From NCBI RefSeq assembly GCF_002252635.1, contig NZ_NQKX01000007.1, positions 62,001 through 126,000 of the forward strand: 64,000 bases of DNA, written 5' to 3'. The notes under the pieces were generated by a model, which saw only the letters and a list, made by a program, of their open reading frames with translations, had not been told where the DNA came from and did not search any database. Origin of the DNA: Synechococcus sp. MW101C3 (GTDB lineage: Bacteria > Cyanobacteriota > Cyanobacteriia > PCC-6307 > Cyanobiaceae). Below, piece after piece: positions 7,903 through 17,574 of the stretch (position 1 is the first letter of the stretch; each line of letters starts with the position of its first letter). The position numbers and the translations under genes were made by a program.

Positions 7903-8001
7903 TGCCTGCAGCAGGCGCGGCTCCAGCCCTCCTCTGTCGTGCTCGGCCAGACCGTGGCGCCCAGGCCCAGACCTAGGCTCACGGGCCATTGCTCCCCTGG
8001 C

Positions 8002-9339
8002 ATGGGACTGGCTGTCGCCGCTTCACCGCCCCCGGCCCGTGCCCTCGGGCAGGAAGGTTCGCGTTCGTTGAGCGGCACCGTGCAGGTGCCGGGCGATAAG
8101 TCGATCTCCCACCGCGCGCTGCTGTTCGGGGCAATCGCCACCGGCGAAACCCGCATCGATGGCCTGCTGCCTGCGGAGGATCCGCTCAGCACCGCCGCCT
8201 GCCTGCGCGCCATGGGGGTGACCATCAGCCCGATCGCGGCAGGGCAGCCGGTGATCGTGCAGGGGGTGGGCCTCGAAGGCCTGCGGGAACCCGACGACGT
8301 GCTGGATTGCGGCAATTCCGGGACCACCATGCGGCTGATCATGGGGCTGCTGGCGGGACGCAGCGGCTGCCACTTCGTGCTGAACGGCGATGCGTCCCTG
8401 CGCCAGCGGCCGATGGGAAGGGTGGCCGAACCGCTGGCCGCCATGGGCGCCCAGATCCGCGGCCGCGCCGGCGGCAAGCTGGCGCCGCTCTCGATCCAGG
8501 GAAGCGCGCTGCATGGGGCCGTGCTGGGCACCCCGATCGCCTCGGCCCAGGTGAAGTCGGCGATCCTGCTGGCGGGTCTCACCGCCACCGGTCCCACCAG
8601 CGTGATCGAACCGGCCCGCTCCCGCGATCACAGCGAGCGGATGCTGCGTGGCTTCGGCGCCGACATCGAGATCGGCGGCGACTCCGGCCGGCACGTGCGG
8701 CTGACGCCGGGCCGGGAGCTGGTGGGGCAGCCGGTGGAAGTGCCGGGCGACATCAGCTCGGCGGCCTTCTGGCTGGTGGCCGGGGCGATCACCCCAGGCG
8801 CCGACCTGACCGTGCGCAACGTGGGCCTCAACCCCACCCGCACCGGGGTGCTGGAGGTGCTCGAAGCCATGGGCGCCCGCATCGAGCGGCTGGAGCAGCG
8901 CCTGGTGGCGGGCGAGCCGGTGGGGGATCTGCGGGTGCGCTATGGGCCGTTGCAGGCCTTTGACATCGGCGGCGAGCTGATTCCGCGCCTGGTGGATGAA
9001 ATCCCCGTGCTGGTGGTGGCCGCCTGCCGGGCCGAGGGCACCAGCCGGATCCGCGAAGCAGCTGAGCTGCGCGTCAAGGAAACCGATCGGCTCGCCGTGA
9101 TGTGCCGCCAGCTGGGCGCGATGGGGGCACGGCTGGTGGAGCACCCCGACGGGCTCGACATCACCGGAGGGGTGGAGCTGCACGGCGCCGAGGTGGACAG
9201 CGAAACCGACCACCGGGTGGCGATGAGCCTGGCGGTGGCGGCCCAGGTGGCCATCGGTCCCACGCGGCTGCACCGCAGCGAAGCAGCGGCGGTGTCGTAC
9301 CCCGGCTTCTGGGACGATCTGGCACGTCTGCAGGCCTGA
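8002..9339 (+). CDS. aroA: 3-phosphoshikimate 1-carboxyvinyltransferase (EPSP synthase)
   Basis: A 445-residue EPSP synthase transfers enolpyruvate from PEP to shikimate-3-phosphate in aromatic amino acid synthesis. Near the N-terminus is [12 protein letters not shown] with the PEP/S3P-binding Lys and Ser. GNSGTTMRL follows at about 100, with RVKETDR and DHRVAMS in the C-terminal half. Sequence type resembles class II (bacterial) enzymes. The start at 8002 gives a short non-conserved leader before the first beta strand; an ATG-like start at 7939 is less likely. Followed after 61 bp by glmU in the same direction. Confidence 0.96.
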   Translation: MGLAVAASPPPARALGQEGSRSLSGTVQVPGDKSISHRALLFGAIATGETRIDGLLPAEDPLSTAACLRAMGVTISPIAAGQPVIVQGVGLEGLREPDDVLDCGNSGTTMRLIMGLLAGRSGCHFVLNGDASLRQRPMGRVAEPLAAMGAQIRGRAGGKLAPLSIQGSALHGAVLGTPIASAQVKSAILLAGLTATGPTSVIEPARSRDHSERMLRGFGADIEIGGDSGRHVRLTPGRELVGQPVEVPGDISSAAFWLVAGAITPGADLTVRNVGLNPTRTGVLEVLEAMGARIERLEQRLVAGEPVGDLRVRYGPLQAFDIGGELIPRLVDEIPVLVVAACRAEGTSRIREAAELRVKETDRLAVMCRQLGAMGARLVEHPDGLDITGGVELHGAEVDSETDHRVAMSLAVAAQVAIGPTRLHRSEAAAVSYPGFWDDLARLQA

Positions 9340-9400
9340 AGCCCACCGGCGAAAGGGCAGCGGGGCGCCGGATAGATTCCCGCCAATTGCCGCCCCCCGC

Positions 9401-10780
9401 ATGCTTGCCGTTGCCGTTCTGGCCGCCGGGAAGGGAACCCGCATGCGCAGCGACCTGCCCAAGGTGCTGCAGCCGCTGGCCGGTGCCACGCTGGTGGAGC
9501 GGGTGCTCCGCTGCTGCGACAGCCTCGAACCCGATCGGCGCCTGCTGATCGTGGGGCACCAGGCCGAGCGGGTGGAGGCGTCGCTGGCGGCCCACCACGG
9601 GCTGGAGTTCGTGCTGCAGCAGCCGCAGAACGGCACCGGCCATGCCGTGCAGCAGCTGCTGGAGCCGCTGCAGGGGTTCACGGGTGATCTCCTGGTGCTC
9701 AATGGAGATGTGCCGCTGCTGCGTCCGCAAACGCTGCGCCAGCTGCTCGACAGCCACCGGCGCGGTGGCGCCGCCGTGACCCTGCTGACAGCCCGGCTGG
9801 AGGATCCGAGCGGCTACGGCCGGGTGTTCGCGGACGAGGATGCACAGGTGAGCGCGATCGTGGAACACCGCGACTGCAATGCCGCCCAGCGGGACAACCC
9901 GCTCGTGAACGCCGGCATCTACTGCTTCGACTGGAGCCGCCTGGCGGCGGTGCTGCCCCAGCTTTCCAGCGACAACGACCAGGGCGAGCTCTACCTGACC
10001 GACACCGTGGCCCTGCTCGGCTCCGCCCAGCACCTGGAGGTGGAGGACAGCGCCGAGACCAACGGCATCAACGACCGCCTGCAGCTGGCCCAGTGCGAGC
10101 AGGTGCTGCAGGAGCGGCTGCGGCGGCACTGGATGGTGGAGGGTGTCACCTTCATCGATCCGGCCAGCTGCACGCTCAGCGACGCCACCCGCTTCGGGCG
10201 CGACGTGGTGGTGGAGCCGCAGACCCACCTGCGCGGCGCCTGCCGGATCGGCGATGGCTGCCGAATCGGGCCAGGCTCCCTGCTGGAGAACGCCACACTC
10301 GGCAACGGAGTGGAGGTGCTGCTTTCGGTGGTACGCGAGGCCAGCGTCGCTGATGGCTGCGCCATCGGGCCCTACGCCCAGCTGCGGCCCGGTACCGAGT
10401 TGGCGGCGGGATGCCGGGTGGGGAACTTCGTGGAGATCAAGCAGAGCAGGCTGGGCGCCGGCTGCAAGGTGAACCACCTCAGCTACATCGGCGATGCGGA
10501 GCTGGGCGAGAACGTGAATGTGGGAGCCGGCACGATCACCGCCAACTACGACGGCGTGCGCAAGCACCGCACCGTGATCGGCGCCGGCAGCAAAACCGGT
10601 GCCAATTCCGTATTGGTGGCCCCGATCCGCCTGGGTGAGGGCGTCACCGTGGGGGCCGGCTCCACCCTTACCCGCGATGTTCCCGCCGGCTCCCTGGCTC
10701 TGGGCCGGGCCCGCCAGCTGGTGCGCGAGAACTGGCCGGGGCCTCAGGCCGGCGCCACGCCGGCGGCGCCGGCCAGCTGA
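9401..10780 (+). CDS. glmU: Bifunctional N-acetylglucosamine-1-phosphate uridyltransferase / glucosamine-1-phosphate acetyltransferase
   Basis: A 459-residue cytosolic enzyme making UDP-GlcNAc for peptidoglycan and cell-surface sugars. The N-terminal pyrophosphorylase domain has [17 protein letters not shown] (5-21) and QNGTGHAV. The C-terminal left-handed beta helix has hexapeptide repeats and the acetyltransferase residues in [21 protein letters not shown] and [11 protein letters not shown]. Length is normal. Its 3' end overlaps the 3' end of convergent murF by 37 bp, so the last residues of both proteins share DNA. Confidence 0.97.
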   Translation: MLAVAVLAAGKGTRMRSDLPKVLQPLAGATLVERVLRCCDSLEPDRRLLIVGHQAERVEASLAAHHGLEFVLQQPQNGTGHAVQQLLEPLQGFTGDLLVLNGDVPLLRPQTLRQLLDSHRRGGAAVTLLTARLEDPSGYGRVFADEDAQVSAIVEHRDCNAAQRDNPLVNAGIYCFDWSRLAAVLPQLSSDNDQGELYLTDTVALLGSAQHLEVEDSAETNGINDRLQLAQCEQVLQERLRRHWMVEGVTFIDPASCTLSDATRFGRDVVVEPQTHLRGACRIGDGCRIGPGSLLENATLGNGVEVLLSVVREASVADGCAIGPYAQLRPGTELAAGCRVGNFVEIKQSRLGAGCKVNHLSYIGDAELGENVNVGAGTITANYDGVRKHRTVIGAGSKTGANSVLVAPIRLGEGVTVGAGSTLTRDVPAGSLALGRARQLVRENWPGPQAGATPAAPAS

Positions 10781-12264
10781 GCCGCCAGCAGCGGGATCGC
10801 CCGCTCCAGGGCCACGCCACGGCTGGCCTTGAGCAGCAACTGATCGCCCGGTTGCAGCCACCCCAGCAGCGCCTCGGCCGCCTCAGCCGGGCTCTGCACG
10901 CGAGCCAGCCGCGGCAGGCCACTGGCCGCCTCCTGCATGGCGGCGCCGATGGCACCACCATCCACGATCACCAGCCCATCCAGCTGCAGATCCGCGGCAC
11001 GGCGTGCCACGGCGCGGTGGAGCGCCTCGCTCTGCTCGCCCAGCTCCAGCATCGTGCCGAGAGCAGCAAAGCGGCGTCCCGGCTGGGCCGCCAGCAGATC
11101 GAGGGCCGCCAGCACCGCTTCGGGGGAGGCGTTATAGGTCTCGTCGAGCACCTGTACAGCGCCGAGCTGCAGACGGCGGCTGCGGCCACCGGGCACCTCC
11201 ACCTGGAGGACCTGCAGCTGATCGGCCCGCACGCCGAGCTCCAGGGCCACCGCCAGGGCAAGCAGCAGGTTGCGGGCATTGTGGCGCCCGGGCAGAGGCA
11301 GCGGCACCCGAAACTCCGTTGGAGAAGGGTCAGTGGAAGCACCCTCAGCTGAAGCAACAGGAGCAGGAGCGGGAGCGGCAGTGCTTGCAGCGGCGCCGGG
11401 GCCGGCAAGCAGCTGCAGCCAGGCGCCGCCGGCCGCGCCGGGATCCCCCTCGATCTGGCCAAGCAGGTCAGGGGCTGGCACGTGCGGGCCCACGGCGGCA
11501 GAACCAGAGCCGGCGACGTCATCGCCTGTGAGCGCCACGCGGCGCACCCGGCCGCTCCACACGGCGCCCAGCGCCTGCTCGAGCAGAGGATCGCCGGCGG
11601 GAATCACCACCAGACCGGCCGGGCTGAGCGCGGCTGTGATCTCACACTTGGCCTGGGCAATGGCTTCACGGCTGCCGAGCCGGCCGATGTGGGCCGTGCC
11701 GATGTTGGTGATCACCACCACATCGGGCAGCGCACAGCGGGAGAGCCGCTCGATCTCCCCCAGACCGCGCATGCCCATTTCCACCACCACGGCCGCCTCA
11801 CTGGGGCTGGCCTTGAGCAGGGTGAGCGGCACGCCCACATCGTTGTTCTCATTGCCGCTGGTGGCCAGCACCGGCCCCAGCGGCGCCAGCACGGCGCGCA
11901 CCAGCTCGCGGGTGGTGGTCTTGCCAGCGGAACCCGTCACGGCGATCACCGGTGCCGCCAGCGTCTGGCGCCAGGCCCGTGCCAGCTGCTGGTAGGCCAG
12001 CTGGGTGTCGTCCACGAGCCAGGCGGGCAGGGAGGCAGGGCGCTCCGCGGCACGCGTGCGCGCGATCAGTGCCGCCAGGGCGCCGGCTTCGGCCGCCTGG
12101 GAGAGGAACCGGTGGCCATCGTGCTGTTCACCCGTGAGCGGCACAAACAGATCACCCGGCTGCAGACGCCGGCTATCGGTGCAGACGCGGGGCAGCGGCA
12201 CAGCGGGATCGAGGGCCGGACCGATGGGGTCGCCCCAGAGCGCCACGAGTTGCTCCAGCCGCAT
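10744..12264 (-). CDS. murF: UDP-N-acetylmuramoyl-tripeptide--D-alanyl-D-alanine ligase
   Basis: A 506-residue Mur ligase that adds D-Ala-D-Ala to the UDP-MurNAc-tripeptide in peptidoglycan synthesis. It begins with the MurF-type [14 protein letters not shown] segment, then the ATP-binding [12 protein letters not shown] and the catalytic NENNDVGVP and EMGMRGLGE motifs, and ends with the ligand-binding [10 protein letters not shown] and a C-terminal [11 protein letters not shown]. An Ala/Pro/Ser-rich insertion lies at about residues 290-320 of the central domain; it is low complexity and probably a surface loop. It sits 4 bp after the upstream membrane-protein gene's region and likely shares its transcript. 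Confidence 0.95.
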   Translation of the reverse strand: MRLEQLVALWGDPIGPALDPAVPLPRVCTDSRRLQPGDLFVPLTGEQHDGHRFLSQAAEAGALAALIARTRAAERPASLPAWLVDDTQLAYQQLARAWRQTLAAPVIAVTGSAGKTTTRELVRAVLAPLGPVLATSGNENNDVGVPLTLLKASPSEAAVVVEMGMRGLGEIERLSRCALPDVVVITNIGTAHIGRLGSREAIAQAKCEITAALSPAGLVVIPAGDPLLEQALGAVWSGRVRRVALTGDDVAGSGSAAVGPHVPAPDLLGQIEGDPGAAGGAWLQLLAGPGAAASTAAPAPAPVASAEGASTDPSPTEFRVPLPLPGRHNARNLLLALAVALELGVRADQLQVLQVEVPGGRSRRLQLGAVQVLDETYNASPEAVLAALDLLAAQPGRRFAALGTMLELGEQSEALHRAVARRAADLQLDGLVIVDGGAIGAAMQEAASGLPRLARVQSPAEAAEALLGWLQPGDQLLLKASRGVALERAIPLLAAQLAGAAGVAPA

Positions 12265-12268
12265 CCGC

Positions 12269-13165
12269 TCAGCCCCCAGCCTGGTGATCGAGAAGGATCA
12301 TGCCCCCTCCCACCCAGGCAGGCCGGCCCAGCAGCAGCCCGTCGCCATCGCTGAGCTCCAGGTTGTCGTAGCCAAGGGCGCGGGCCCGCTCCAGCCAGAG
12401 GTTCGCCTGCTGCTGGCGCTCCTGAGCGTTGAGCCGATCGAGCCTGGCGTCAAGCTCCAGTTCCAGGGTGCCGCTGGCGGGATGGGGGCGGGCAACGCGG
12501 ATCAGCTGCTGCGGGTCCAGGTCGGCCAACAGCTCCAGCAGCGGTTCGATCGCCGGCGGGGAGGGTTCGCTCAGGACTGAATCAGGCGGGGCGGCCCCAG
12601 GCGGCGCAGATGACGGCGCAGGTGACGGCGCAGAAGGCGACCGCGACGGCGGCGGCGCTGGCGACGGCGAAGGGGTGCCGGCGGAGCGTGCTCTCGTGGA
12701 GGGTGTGGCTGGTGAAGGAGTGGCAGGGGATCGCGCTCCCCGCCGCTCCCCTGCCGGCTCAGAGGCGACGGTCCGGGAGCTCGGGGAGTCTGTTGAGCCA
12801 GCGGCCGGGGAATGCGGGAGACCGGGAGCCTGGCCGGGACTGCCGGCGGGGGTGATGGGCGGCTGCAAAGGGGCCGCTACGGGGGCAGCAGGGGGAACCG
12901 CACGGGGCCCCAGCGCCCTAAGCCCCACCACAACGCCCGTCAGCCCCAGCAATGCCAGCAGGAGCAACACCGGCCAGAACAGCGGCGCCAGCGCGCGTGG
13001 CCAGAAGCCGGGCACGATCAGATCGGCCTGGCGGTTGCGACGCCACAGTTCCTGCGCCTTCAGGCGCAGGCTGGCGAGCACGGCGATCAGATCCCGGCCG
13101 AGGGCACTCCAGGGGCTGGTGTAGAGCGACGGGAGCTGGGAGCGGCCGGGGTCCGGGTCCGTCAT
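12269..13165 (-). CDS. Membrane protein with proline/serine-rich linker, function unknown
   Basis: A 298-residue protein: a cytoplasmic N-terminus (1-55), one strong membrane helix (about 58-85, PLFWPVLLLLALLGLTGVVV), a 100-residue Pro/Ser/Ala-rich linker (about 95-205), and a folded C-terminal domain of about 90 residues (EPLLELLADLDPQQLIRV to LLGRPAWVGGG). The end resembles cyanobacterial hypothetical proteins located next to murF. The linker could span the peptidoglycan layer. It lies between glgA and murF on the same strand with 4 bp to murF. Function unknown. Confidence 0.7.
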   Translation of the reverse strand: MTDPDPGRSQLPSLYTSPWSALGRDLIAVLASLRLKAQELWRRNRQADLIVPGFWPRALAPLFWPVLLLLALLGLTGVVVGLRALGPRAVPPAAPVAAPLQPPITPAGSPGQAPGLPHSPAAGSTDSPSSRTVASEPAGERRGARSPATPSPATPSTRARSAGTPSPSPAPPPSRSPSAPSPAPSSAPPGAAPPDSVLSEPSPPAIEPLLELLADLDPQQLIRVARPHPASGTLELELDARLDRLNAQERQQQANLWLERARALGYDNLELSDGDGLLLGRPAWVGGGMILLDHQAGG

Positions 13166-13231
13166 GGGCCAGGTTCAGAAGCAGACGGTGGGATCAGGGC
13201 GGATCCGCACGGATCAAGGCAGCTCTACCCC

Positions 13232-14776
13232 TCAGCTGTTGCCGCGCCGCAGCAGGGCCGAGAACGGGTTGCGCGACACCACCGGGGTGGGCCGGGGCGC
13301 GACCGGGGGACGCTCCGGGAGGGCCGCACCGTCGGCGAGAGCCGGGTCGGCCTCCTGACCCAACGAGAATTGCTCGACAGCCTCGCGGTTCGGCGAGGGC
13401 TCCTTGACGCCCTTCACTTCGCGGTACATCGCGTCGTATTCCAGGGCGGAGCGGGTCCAGCTGTGATCGGCGCGCATGGCGCGCTGCTGCAGTTCCTGCC
13501 AGCTGGCGGTGTGCCGATAGGCCTCCCACGAGCGCACGATCGCCGTGTAGAAATCGATCGCTTCATAGCGATCGAAGCAGAAGCCGGTGCCGGTGTGGGT
13601 AGCGGGCACGTGGGCCGGCACGGTGTCCACCAGGCCGCCCACCTTGCGCACAACCGGAATGCAGCCGTAGCGCATCGCCAGCAGCTGGCTGATGCCGCAC
13701 GGCTCGAAGCGGCTGGGCATCAGGAAGGCATCGGCGCCGGCATAGATCAGGCGGGAGAGGGCGTCGTCGTAGGTGAGAAACACCGCGAACCGGCCGGGAT
13801 GGGCCAGGGCCATCTGCCAGAGCCCCGCCTCGTAGTTGCGATCACCGGTACCCAGCACCACGATCTGGCTGTCGGTGTAAGCGAGCACGCGATCGGCCAC
13901 CTGCAGCAGCAGGTCCACCCCCTTCTGATCCACCAGGCGGCTCACCATGCCCATCACGTAGGTGTCAGGGTCCACCCGCAGGCCCATGCGTTCCTGCAGC
14001 ATCCGCTTGTTGGTCGCCCGCGGTGCCAGGTCGTCGGCGCTGAACGTGGCAGGCAGGGTCTTGTCGGTGGCGGGATTCCAGTCGGCGATATCAATGCCGT
14101 TGAGGATGCCGCGCAGCTTGCCGCTGATGTAGTTGAGCAGGCCATCGAGGCGCTCGCCATATTCGGGCGTGCGGATCTCCATCGCGTAGGTGGGAGACAC
14201 CGCATTCACCCGATCGGCGTAGAGCAGGGCCGCCGCCATCGTGTGATCCCCCTGCATGTACCAGGGGCACCAGGTCATGCGGTCGAGCTTCCAGCGCCAG
14301 GGGCCCTGATAGCGCAGGTTGTGGATGGTGAAGACCGTGCTGATCTCCGGGTCCTGATGCATCCACACGGGAATCATGCCGGTGTGCCAGTCGTGGCAGT
14401 GCAGCACATCCGGCTTCCAGTGGTTCCAGGCGAACTCGGAGATGGCGTTGGCAAAAAAGGTGAAGCGCCAGTCCTCGTCGTCACCGCCGTAGATGCGCTC
14501 CGGGTCGAACACCGGATGCCCCACCAGATACAGCGGCAGGCCATTGGTGGGATGGGTGGTGGCATAGATCGCAAACTCCGTGCCCATCGCCCAGCCCCGC
14601 CAGATCGGCTCACTGGGAATCGACAGCTGGCTCCAGAGCCGGCCGTAACCAGGAAGAATCAGACGCACGTCGTGGCCGAGTGCGGCAAGGGCCGGGGGAA
14701 GCGATCCCACCACATCACCCATGCCGCCCACCTTCACCATCGGAGCACATTCGGCGGCGGCGAACAGCACACGCAT
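13232..14776 (-). CDS. glgA: Glycogen synthase (ADP-glucose, GT5)
   Basis: A 514-residue bacterial/plant type glycogen synthase adds glucose from ADP-glucose to glycogen. The ADP-binding [16 protein letters not shown] motif (Lys15) is at the N-terminus, with conserved [13 protein letters not shown] and, in the C-terminal lobe, [15 protein letters not shown] plus KVGGLVDTV. It is slightly longer than usual because of a Pro-rich C-terminal tail (about 470-514, ending [12 protein letters not shown]). It is the last recognisable core gene before the accessory region. Confidence 0.96.
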   Translation of the reverse strand: MRVLFAAAECAPMVKVGGMGDVVGSLPPALAALGHDVRLILPGYGRLWSQLSIPSEPIWRGWAMGTEFAIYATTHPTNGLPLYLVGHPVFDPERIYGGDDEDWRFTFFANAISEFAWNHWKPDVLHCHDWHTGMIPVWMHQDPEISTVFTIHNLRYQGPWRWKLDRMTWCPWYMQGDHTMAAALLYADRVNAVSPTYAMEIRTPEYGERLDGLLNYISGKLRGILNGIDIADWNPATDKTLPATFSADDLAPRATNKRMLQERMGLRVDPDTYVMGMVSRLVDQKGVDLLLQVADRVLAYTDSQIVVLGTGDRNYEAGLWQMALAHPGRFAVFLTYDDALSRLIYAGADAFLMPSRFEPCGISQLLAMRYGCIPVVRKVGGLVDTVPAHVPATHTGTGFCFDRYEAIDFYTAIVRSWEAYRHTASWQELQQRAMRADHSWTRSALEYDAMYREVKGVKEPSPNREAVEQFSLGQEADPALADGAALPERPPVAPRPTPVVSRNPFSALLRRGNS

Positions 14777-14881
14777 CAGAAGATCCGGTCGGCAGGGCCG
14801 AACTCTACGGGGGCTGCCTGACGGTTCTGGCTGATCGGGCTGCCTGAAGGGCCTGCCTGTGTGACCCCGGAGGCATCGGGC

Positions 14882-15517
14882 TCAGGGCAGCACCGTGACC
14901 GAGGTGCCCACCTCCACCAGCTCGAACAGCTCCTGCACGCTTTCGTCGTGAAGGCGCACGCAGCCGTGGGACACGGCCCGGCCCACGGTCCAACGGTGCG
15001 GGGTGCCGTGAAAGCCGGTCATCAGACAACCCTGCAGATCCAGCACCTGATCACCGCTGAAGCCGCGGCGGCCCGCACAATCCTTCTGGAAGCCGATCCA
15101 GCGGCTGCCGAGCGGGTTCGCGGGCCCCGGGCCGATGCGGGTGCCTTTGGCCGGGTGCTCCCACACCGGATTCTTGTGCATGTTCAACACCTCGAAGCGA
15201 CCCAGCGGGGTTTCCCAGCCCGGCATGCCCACCGCCACGGGATAGGTGCGGATCAGCTCGCCCGCCTCCAGCACCAGCAGGCGCCGCTGGCGGCGTTGCA
15301 GCACCAGATGGCGATCGGGCCGCTGCACCAGTGCCACGGGCACACCCGCCAGCAGGCTTTGGCTGGAGGAGGCCCTGCTCGACGCAGCCGGGGCCTCAAG
15401 AGCGGCCGGAGACGGCAACGAGATGGCCGGCAACAGCAAGGCGGCGGCCAGCAGCAAGCCGGCGGCGGGCCGCCAGCGCGACTGGGGCAGGGAGGCGGAG
15501 CGGCGGTCCGGATCCAC
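14882..15517 (-). CDS. L,D-transpeptidase (YkuD domain)
   Basis: About 211 residues with a GTG start and an N-terminal hydrophobic signal segment (15-35). The YkuD catalytic domain follows, with HGTPHRWTVGRAVSHGCVRLHDE. The SHGCVRLH motif carries the catalytic cysteine and the first HG is also conserved. These enzymes form 3-3 cross-links in peptidoglycan or attach proteins to it, in the periplasm. Sequence QRRQRRLLVLEAGELIRTYPVAVG is the typical start of the fold. It lies next to the boundary with the exopolysaccharide island. Confidence 0.92.
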   Translation of the reverse strand: MDPDRRSASLPQSRWRPAAGLLLAAALLLPAISLPSPAALEAPAASSRASSSQSLLAGVPVALVQRPDRHLVLQRRQRRLLVLEAGELIRTYPVAVGMPGWETPLGRFEVLNMHKNPVWEHPAKGTRIGPGPANPLGSRWIGFQKDCAGRRGFSGDQVLDLQGCLMTGFHGTPHRWTVGRAVSHGCVRLHDESVQELFELVEVGTSVTVLP

Positions 15518-15687
15518 GGTCGGAAGGGCGGACGGCGTGGGCAGGCTCTGCAGGCTAGCCAGCGCAAGGGCCCCAGGGCCTTCCAGGAGTGATGGCCACG
15601 CAGAAGGTCAAGCTACGTTGACGCTGGCGATCCGAACGGTGAGGACGGTTGCATCGCATCGCTTCCCTGACGTCTGCCGCTCTGTTC

Positions 15688-16140
15688 ATGGGTCTGGAGA
15701 TCACGGCTGCATCGCTCGGCTCCCCTGAGCACCACCCGGGAGTTCTCTACAGCTACAAGGACAACACAGTGCCGGCCACCTGCTCGAGGAGTTTCTGGTT
15801 CCTGCACAAGAGTAAGAAAGTCTGGTTCAGGTTGGATGACAAGCTCAGGGAGCTGCCGCTGGAGACAGCCTTTTACTACCGAGGCCGGAGGATTCTCTAC
15901 AGCGGTGATCTGGGGAGTCTTCCGAAGGAGAGCCGGAGGTCACTGGAAGCCACCAGCATCATCTGGGGCCAGCACCTGGCCAATGGTTGGGGGCGGGGAC
16001 CGGAGGGAACCAATTACTACCTTCACCTCTGGACGCGGTGGTCGATCTTTCAACCTGCCCGATGCCATCCCGAGTCCTTCAGCATGACCCACCGGCCCCT
16101 GCATCCGCCGTCAGGGGGTGGCTCAGGCACAGGACATTGA
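15688..16140 (+). CDS. Unrecognised small protein, possibly secreted
   Basis: About 150 residues, not recognised. It is rich in aromatic residues (SYKDNTVPATCSRSFWFLHK, TNYYLHLWTRWSIF) and shows no known motif. A TTG at 15649 would add a weak signal-like N-terminus. The 3' end overlaps the convergent RsbW-like gene by about 60 bp and its last 25 residues are Pro/Gly/His-rich, suggesting the true end may have been lost by a frameshift. Its codon use is less GC-rich than the flanks. It could be a decayed accessory gene. Confidence 0.4.
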   Translation: MGLEITAASLGSPEHHPGVLYSYKDNTVPATCSRSFWFLHKSKKVWFRLDDKLRELPLETAFYYRGRRILYSGDLGSLPKESRRSLEATSIIWGQHLANGWGRGPEGTNYYLHLWTRWSIFQPARCHPESFSMTHRPLHPPSGGGSGTGH

Positions 16141-16576
16141 TGCCGTCGTCCTCCCTGCAGTAGCTGATCGTCCAGCCATACTCCTTCTGAAGCTTCAGAA
16201 ACATCACCAGCCCCCAATGGGCCTCCCTGGCCAGGGGGTCCGAACCACTGGCGGCGATCTCGGCTTCCACCCTGACCAGTGCCGACGCCAGATCAAAGGC
16301 TTCGCCGTGGTCGACAATCTGAAGGCGCACCAGGCGGCTGCTCCGCTGCAGCGCGAGCTGCACCTGTGGTGGCGACAACAGGTGGGCATGGGCATGGCGC
16401 ACGGCGTTGGTGAACCCTTCCACAAGAGCCAGCTGGGCCTGCATCCAGACATCGGCGGGCACGTCGGGGTGGCCCAGTCCCTCGAACCAGCTGAGGACAA
16501 GCTCAAGCTGATTGAGATCACTGCTGACCGCAAGCTGCCCATCCGGCACGAAATCTGCCGCCATGGGCAGACTCAT
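16079..16576 (-). CDS. RsbW-like serine kinase / anti-sigma-type ATPase
   Basis: A 165-residue stand-alone HATPase_c_2 (GHKL) domain. The N box is EGFTNAVRHAH (E53, N57, H61), the G1 box is VDHGEAFD (D89), and the G2 region is HWGLVMFLKL. In partner-switching systems such proteins phosphorylate a conserved serine of a STAS partner and bind either the STAS protein or another target. Its ATG overlaps the stop of the STAS-phosphoglycosyl transferase gene by 4 bp, so that fusion protein is the obvious substrate. No sigma factor gene is nearby, which argues against a classical anti-sigma role here. Confidence 0.88.
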   Translation of the reverse strand: MSLPMAADFVPDGQLAVSSDLNQLELVLSWFEGLGHPDVPADVWMQAQLALVEGFTNAVRHAHAHLLSPPQVQLALQRSSRLVRLQIVDHGEAFDLASALVRVEAEIAASGSDPLAREAHWGLVMFLKLQKEYGWTISYCREDDGINVLCLSHPLTADAGAGGSC

Positions 16577-17574
16577 GCTGCCCCCGAATCCTTGCTGAGC
16601 AGCACAAGGAATGTTCTGGCGATCAGTCGGAGGTCGTAGCCCAGACTCCAGTTCTGCTGGTAGCGGAGGTCGAGCTTGATCACATCTTCGAAATCACGGA
16701 TGGAAGAGCGGCCATTCACCTGCCATTCCCCACTCAGCCCGGGGCGCACATCAAACCGCTGCCAACTGGGAATGGCGTAGCGACGCACCTCATCCGGGGT
16801 GGCTGGCCGCGTTCCGATCAGGCTCATGTCGCCGATCAGCACGTTCCAGAACTGGGGCAGTTCATCGAGGCTGGTCTTGCGCAGGATGCGGCCCACTTTG
16901 GTGATCCTGGGGTCATTGTCATTCTTGAAGAAAGCGCCCTGGGCCTGGTTCGCCACACTGCCTTTGAGGGTCTCGGCATCGCTCACCATCGAGCGGAACT
17001 TCCAGATGCGGAAATGACGGCCCATCCAGCCGCAGCGCACCTGACTGAACAGGATTGGCCCCGGGCTGTCCAGGCGGATGGCCACGGCCAGGGGCAGGAA
17101 CAGCAGCGCCGTGATCCCCAGGCCGACGAGTGCGCCACAGATGTCCATGAACCGCTTGATCCCGGAGCGCACCGAAGGGTGGGTGAGGGGGGGGCGCTGG
17201 TCCTCAACGTGGGAGAGCTGGGGGAGCAGGCCCTCGGAATGGGCTGCCATCGGCAACAGCTTCTCCAGCCCCGTCAACTGCAGGGCCAGGAACACCTGCC
17301 GGTGCAGGCTCCAGGCGCAGAGGGGAACGGCCCGCTCCTGGACGGCCTTGATGGCGCCGACCAGGGCACCGATGCCGCTGCTGTCGATGCTGGCCGTCCT
17401 GCCGAAATCCAGGATCACTTCGCGCAGATCCTCCACCTCCTCAAGCCAGCCGCAGAAACCGGCGCGGAAAGCCACGGCCTCAGTGACGGTCAGCCGTGGG
17501 GGCAGCTGGAGAATCAGCACCCCGTTCTGAACGGTTCTGACCACAGCCGCGTTGGGAGAAGGGTGAGCTGTCAT
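16573..17574 (-). CDS. STAS domain fused to an initiating phosphoglycosyl transferase
   Basis: 333 residues with two clear domains. Residues 10-115 form a STAS (anti-sigma antagonist) domain with the phosphorylatable DSSGIGAL motif (S65/S66). Residues 138-333 form a bacterial sugar transferase of the monotopic PGT class (WcaJ/PglC/RfbP-like), with a hydrophobic re-entrant helix (about 145-168), KFRSM, the catalytic Asp-Glu pair in SLDELPQF (D237, E238), GTRPATP and the RPGLSGEWQV segment. Such enzymes attach the first sugar phosphate to undecaprenyl phosphate at the inner membrane. The ATG at 17574 overlaps the upstream stop (ATGA) and is preferred over a codon at 17607. A directly fused regulator on this committed step is unusual. 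Confidence 0.93.
   Translation of the reverse strand: MTAHPSPNAAVVRTVQNGVLILQLPPRLTVTEAVAFRAGFCGWLEEVEDLREVILDFGRTASIDSSGIGALVGAIKAVQERAVPLCAWSLHRQVFLALQLTGLEKLLPMAAHSEGLLPQLSHVEDQRPPLTHPSVRSGIKRFMDICGALVGLGITALLFLPLAVAIRLDSPGPILFSQVRCGWMGRHFRIWKFRSMVSDAETLKGSVANQAQGAFFKNDNDPRITKVGRILRKTSLDELPQFWNVLIGDMSLIGTRPATPDEVRRYAIPSWQRFDVRPGLSGEWQVNGRSSIRDFEDVIKLDLRYQQNWSLGYDLRLIARTFLVLLSKDSGAA

Noticed and set aside
9161-10861. 566-codon minus-strand frame across aroA and glmU
   Set aside because: It crosses two unmistakable genes and has shadow-type composition.
12812-14821. Very long open frame (669 codons) antisense to glgA
   Set aside because: It is a mirror frame of the GC-rich glgA gene. Its product is rich in His, Gln, Gly and Arg without domain motifs, while glgA has all family motifs.
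16079-16576. Classical anti-sigma factor reading of the RsbW-like gene
   Set aside because: No sigma factor gene is in the window and the overlapping partner gene encodes an enzyme with a STAS domain, so a sigma target is not the simplest reading.
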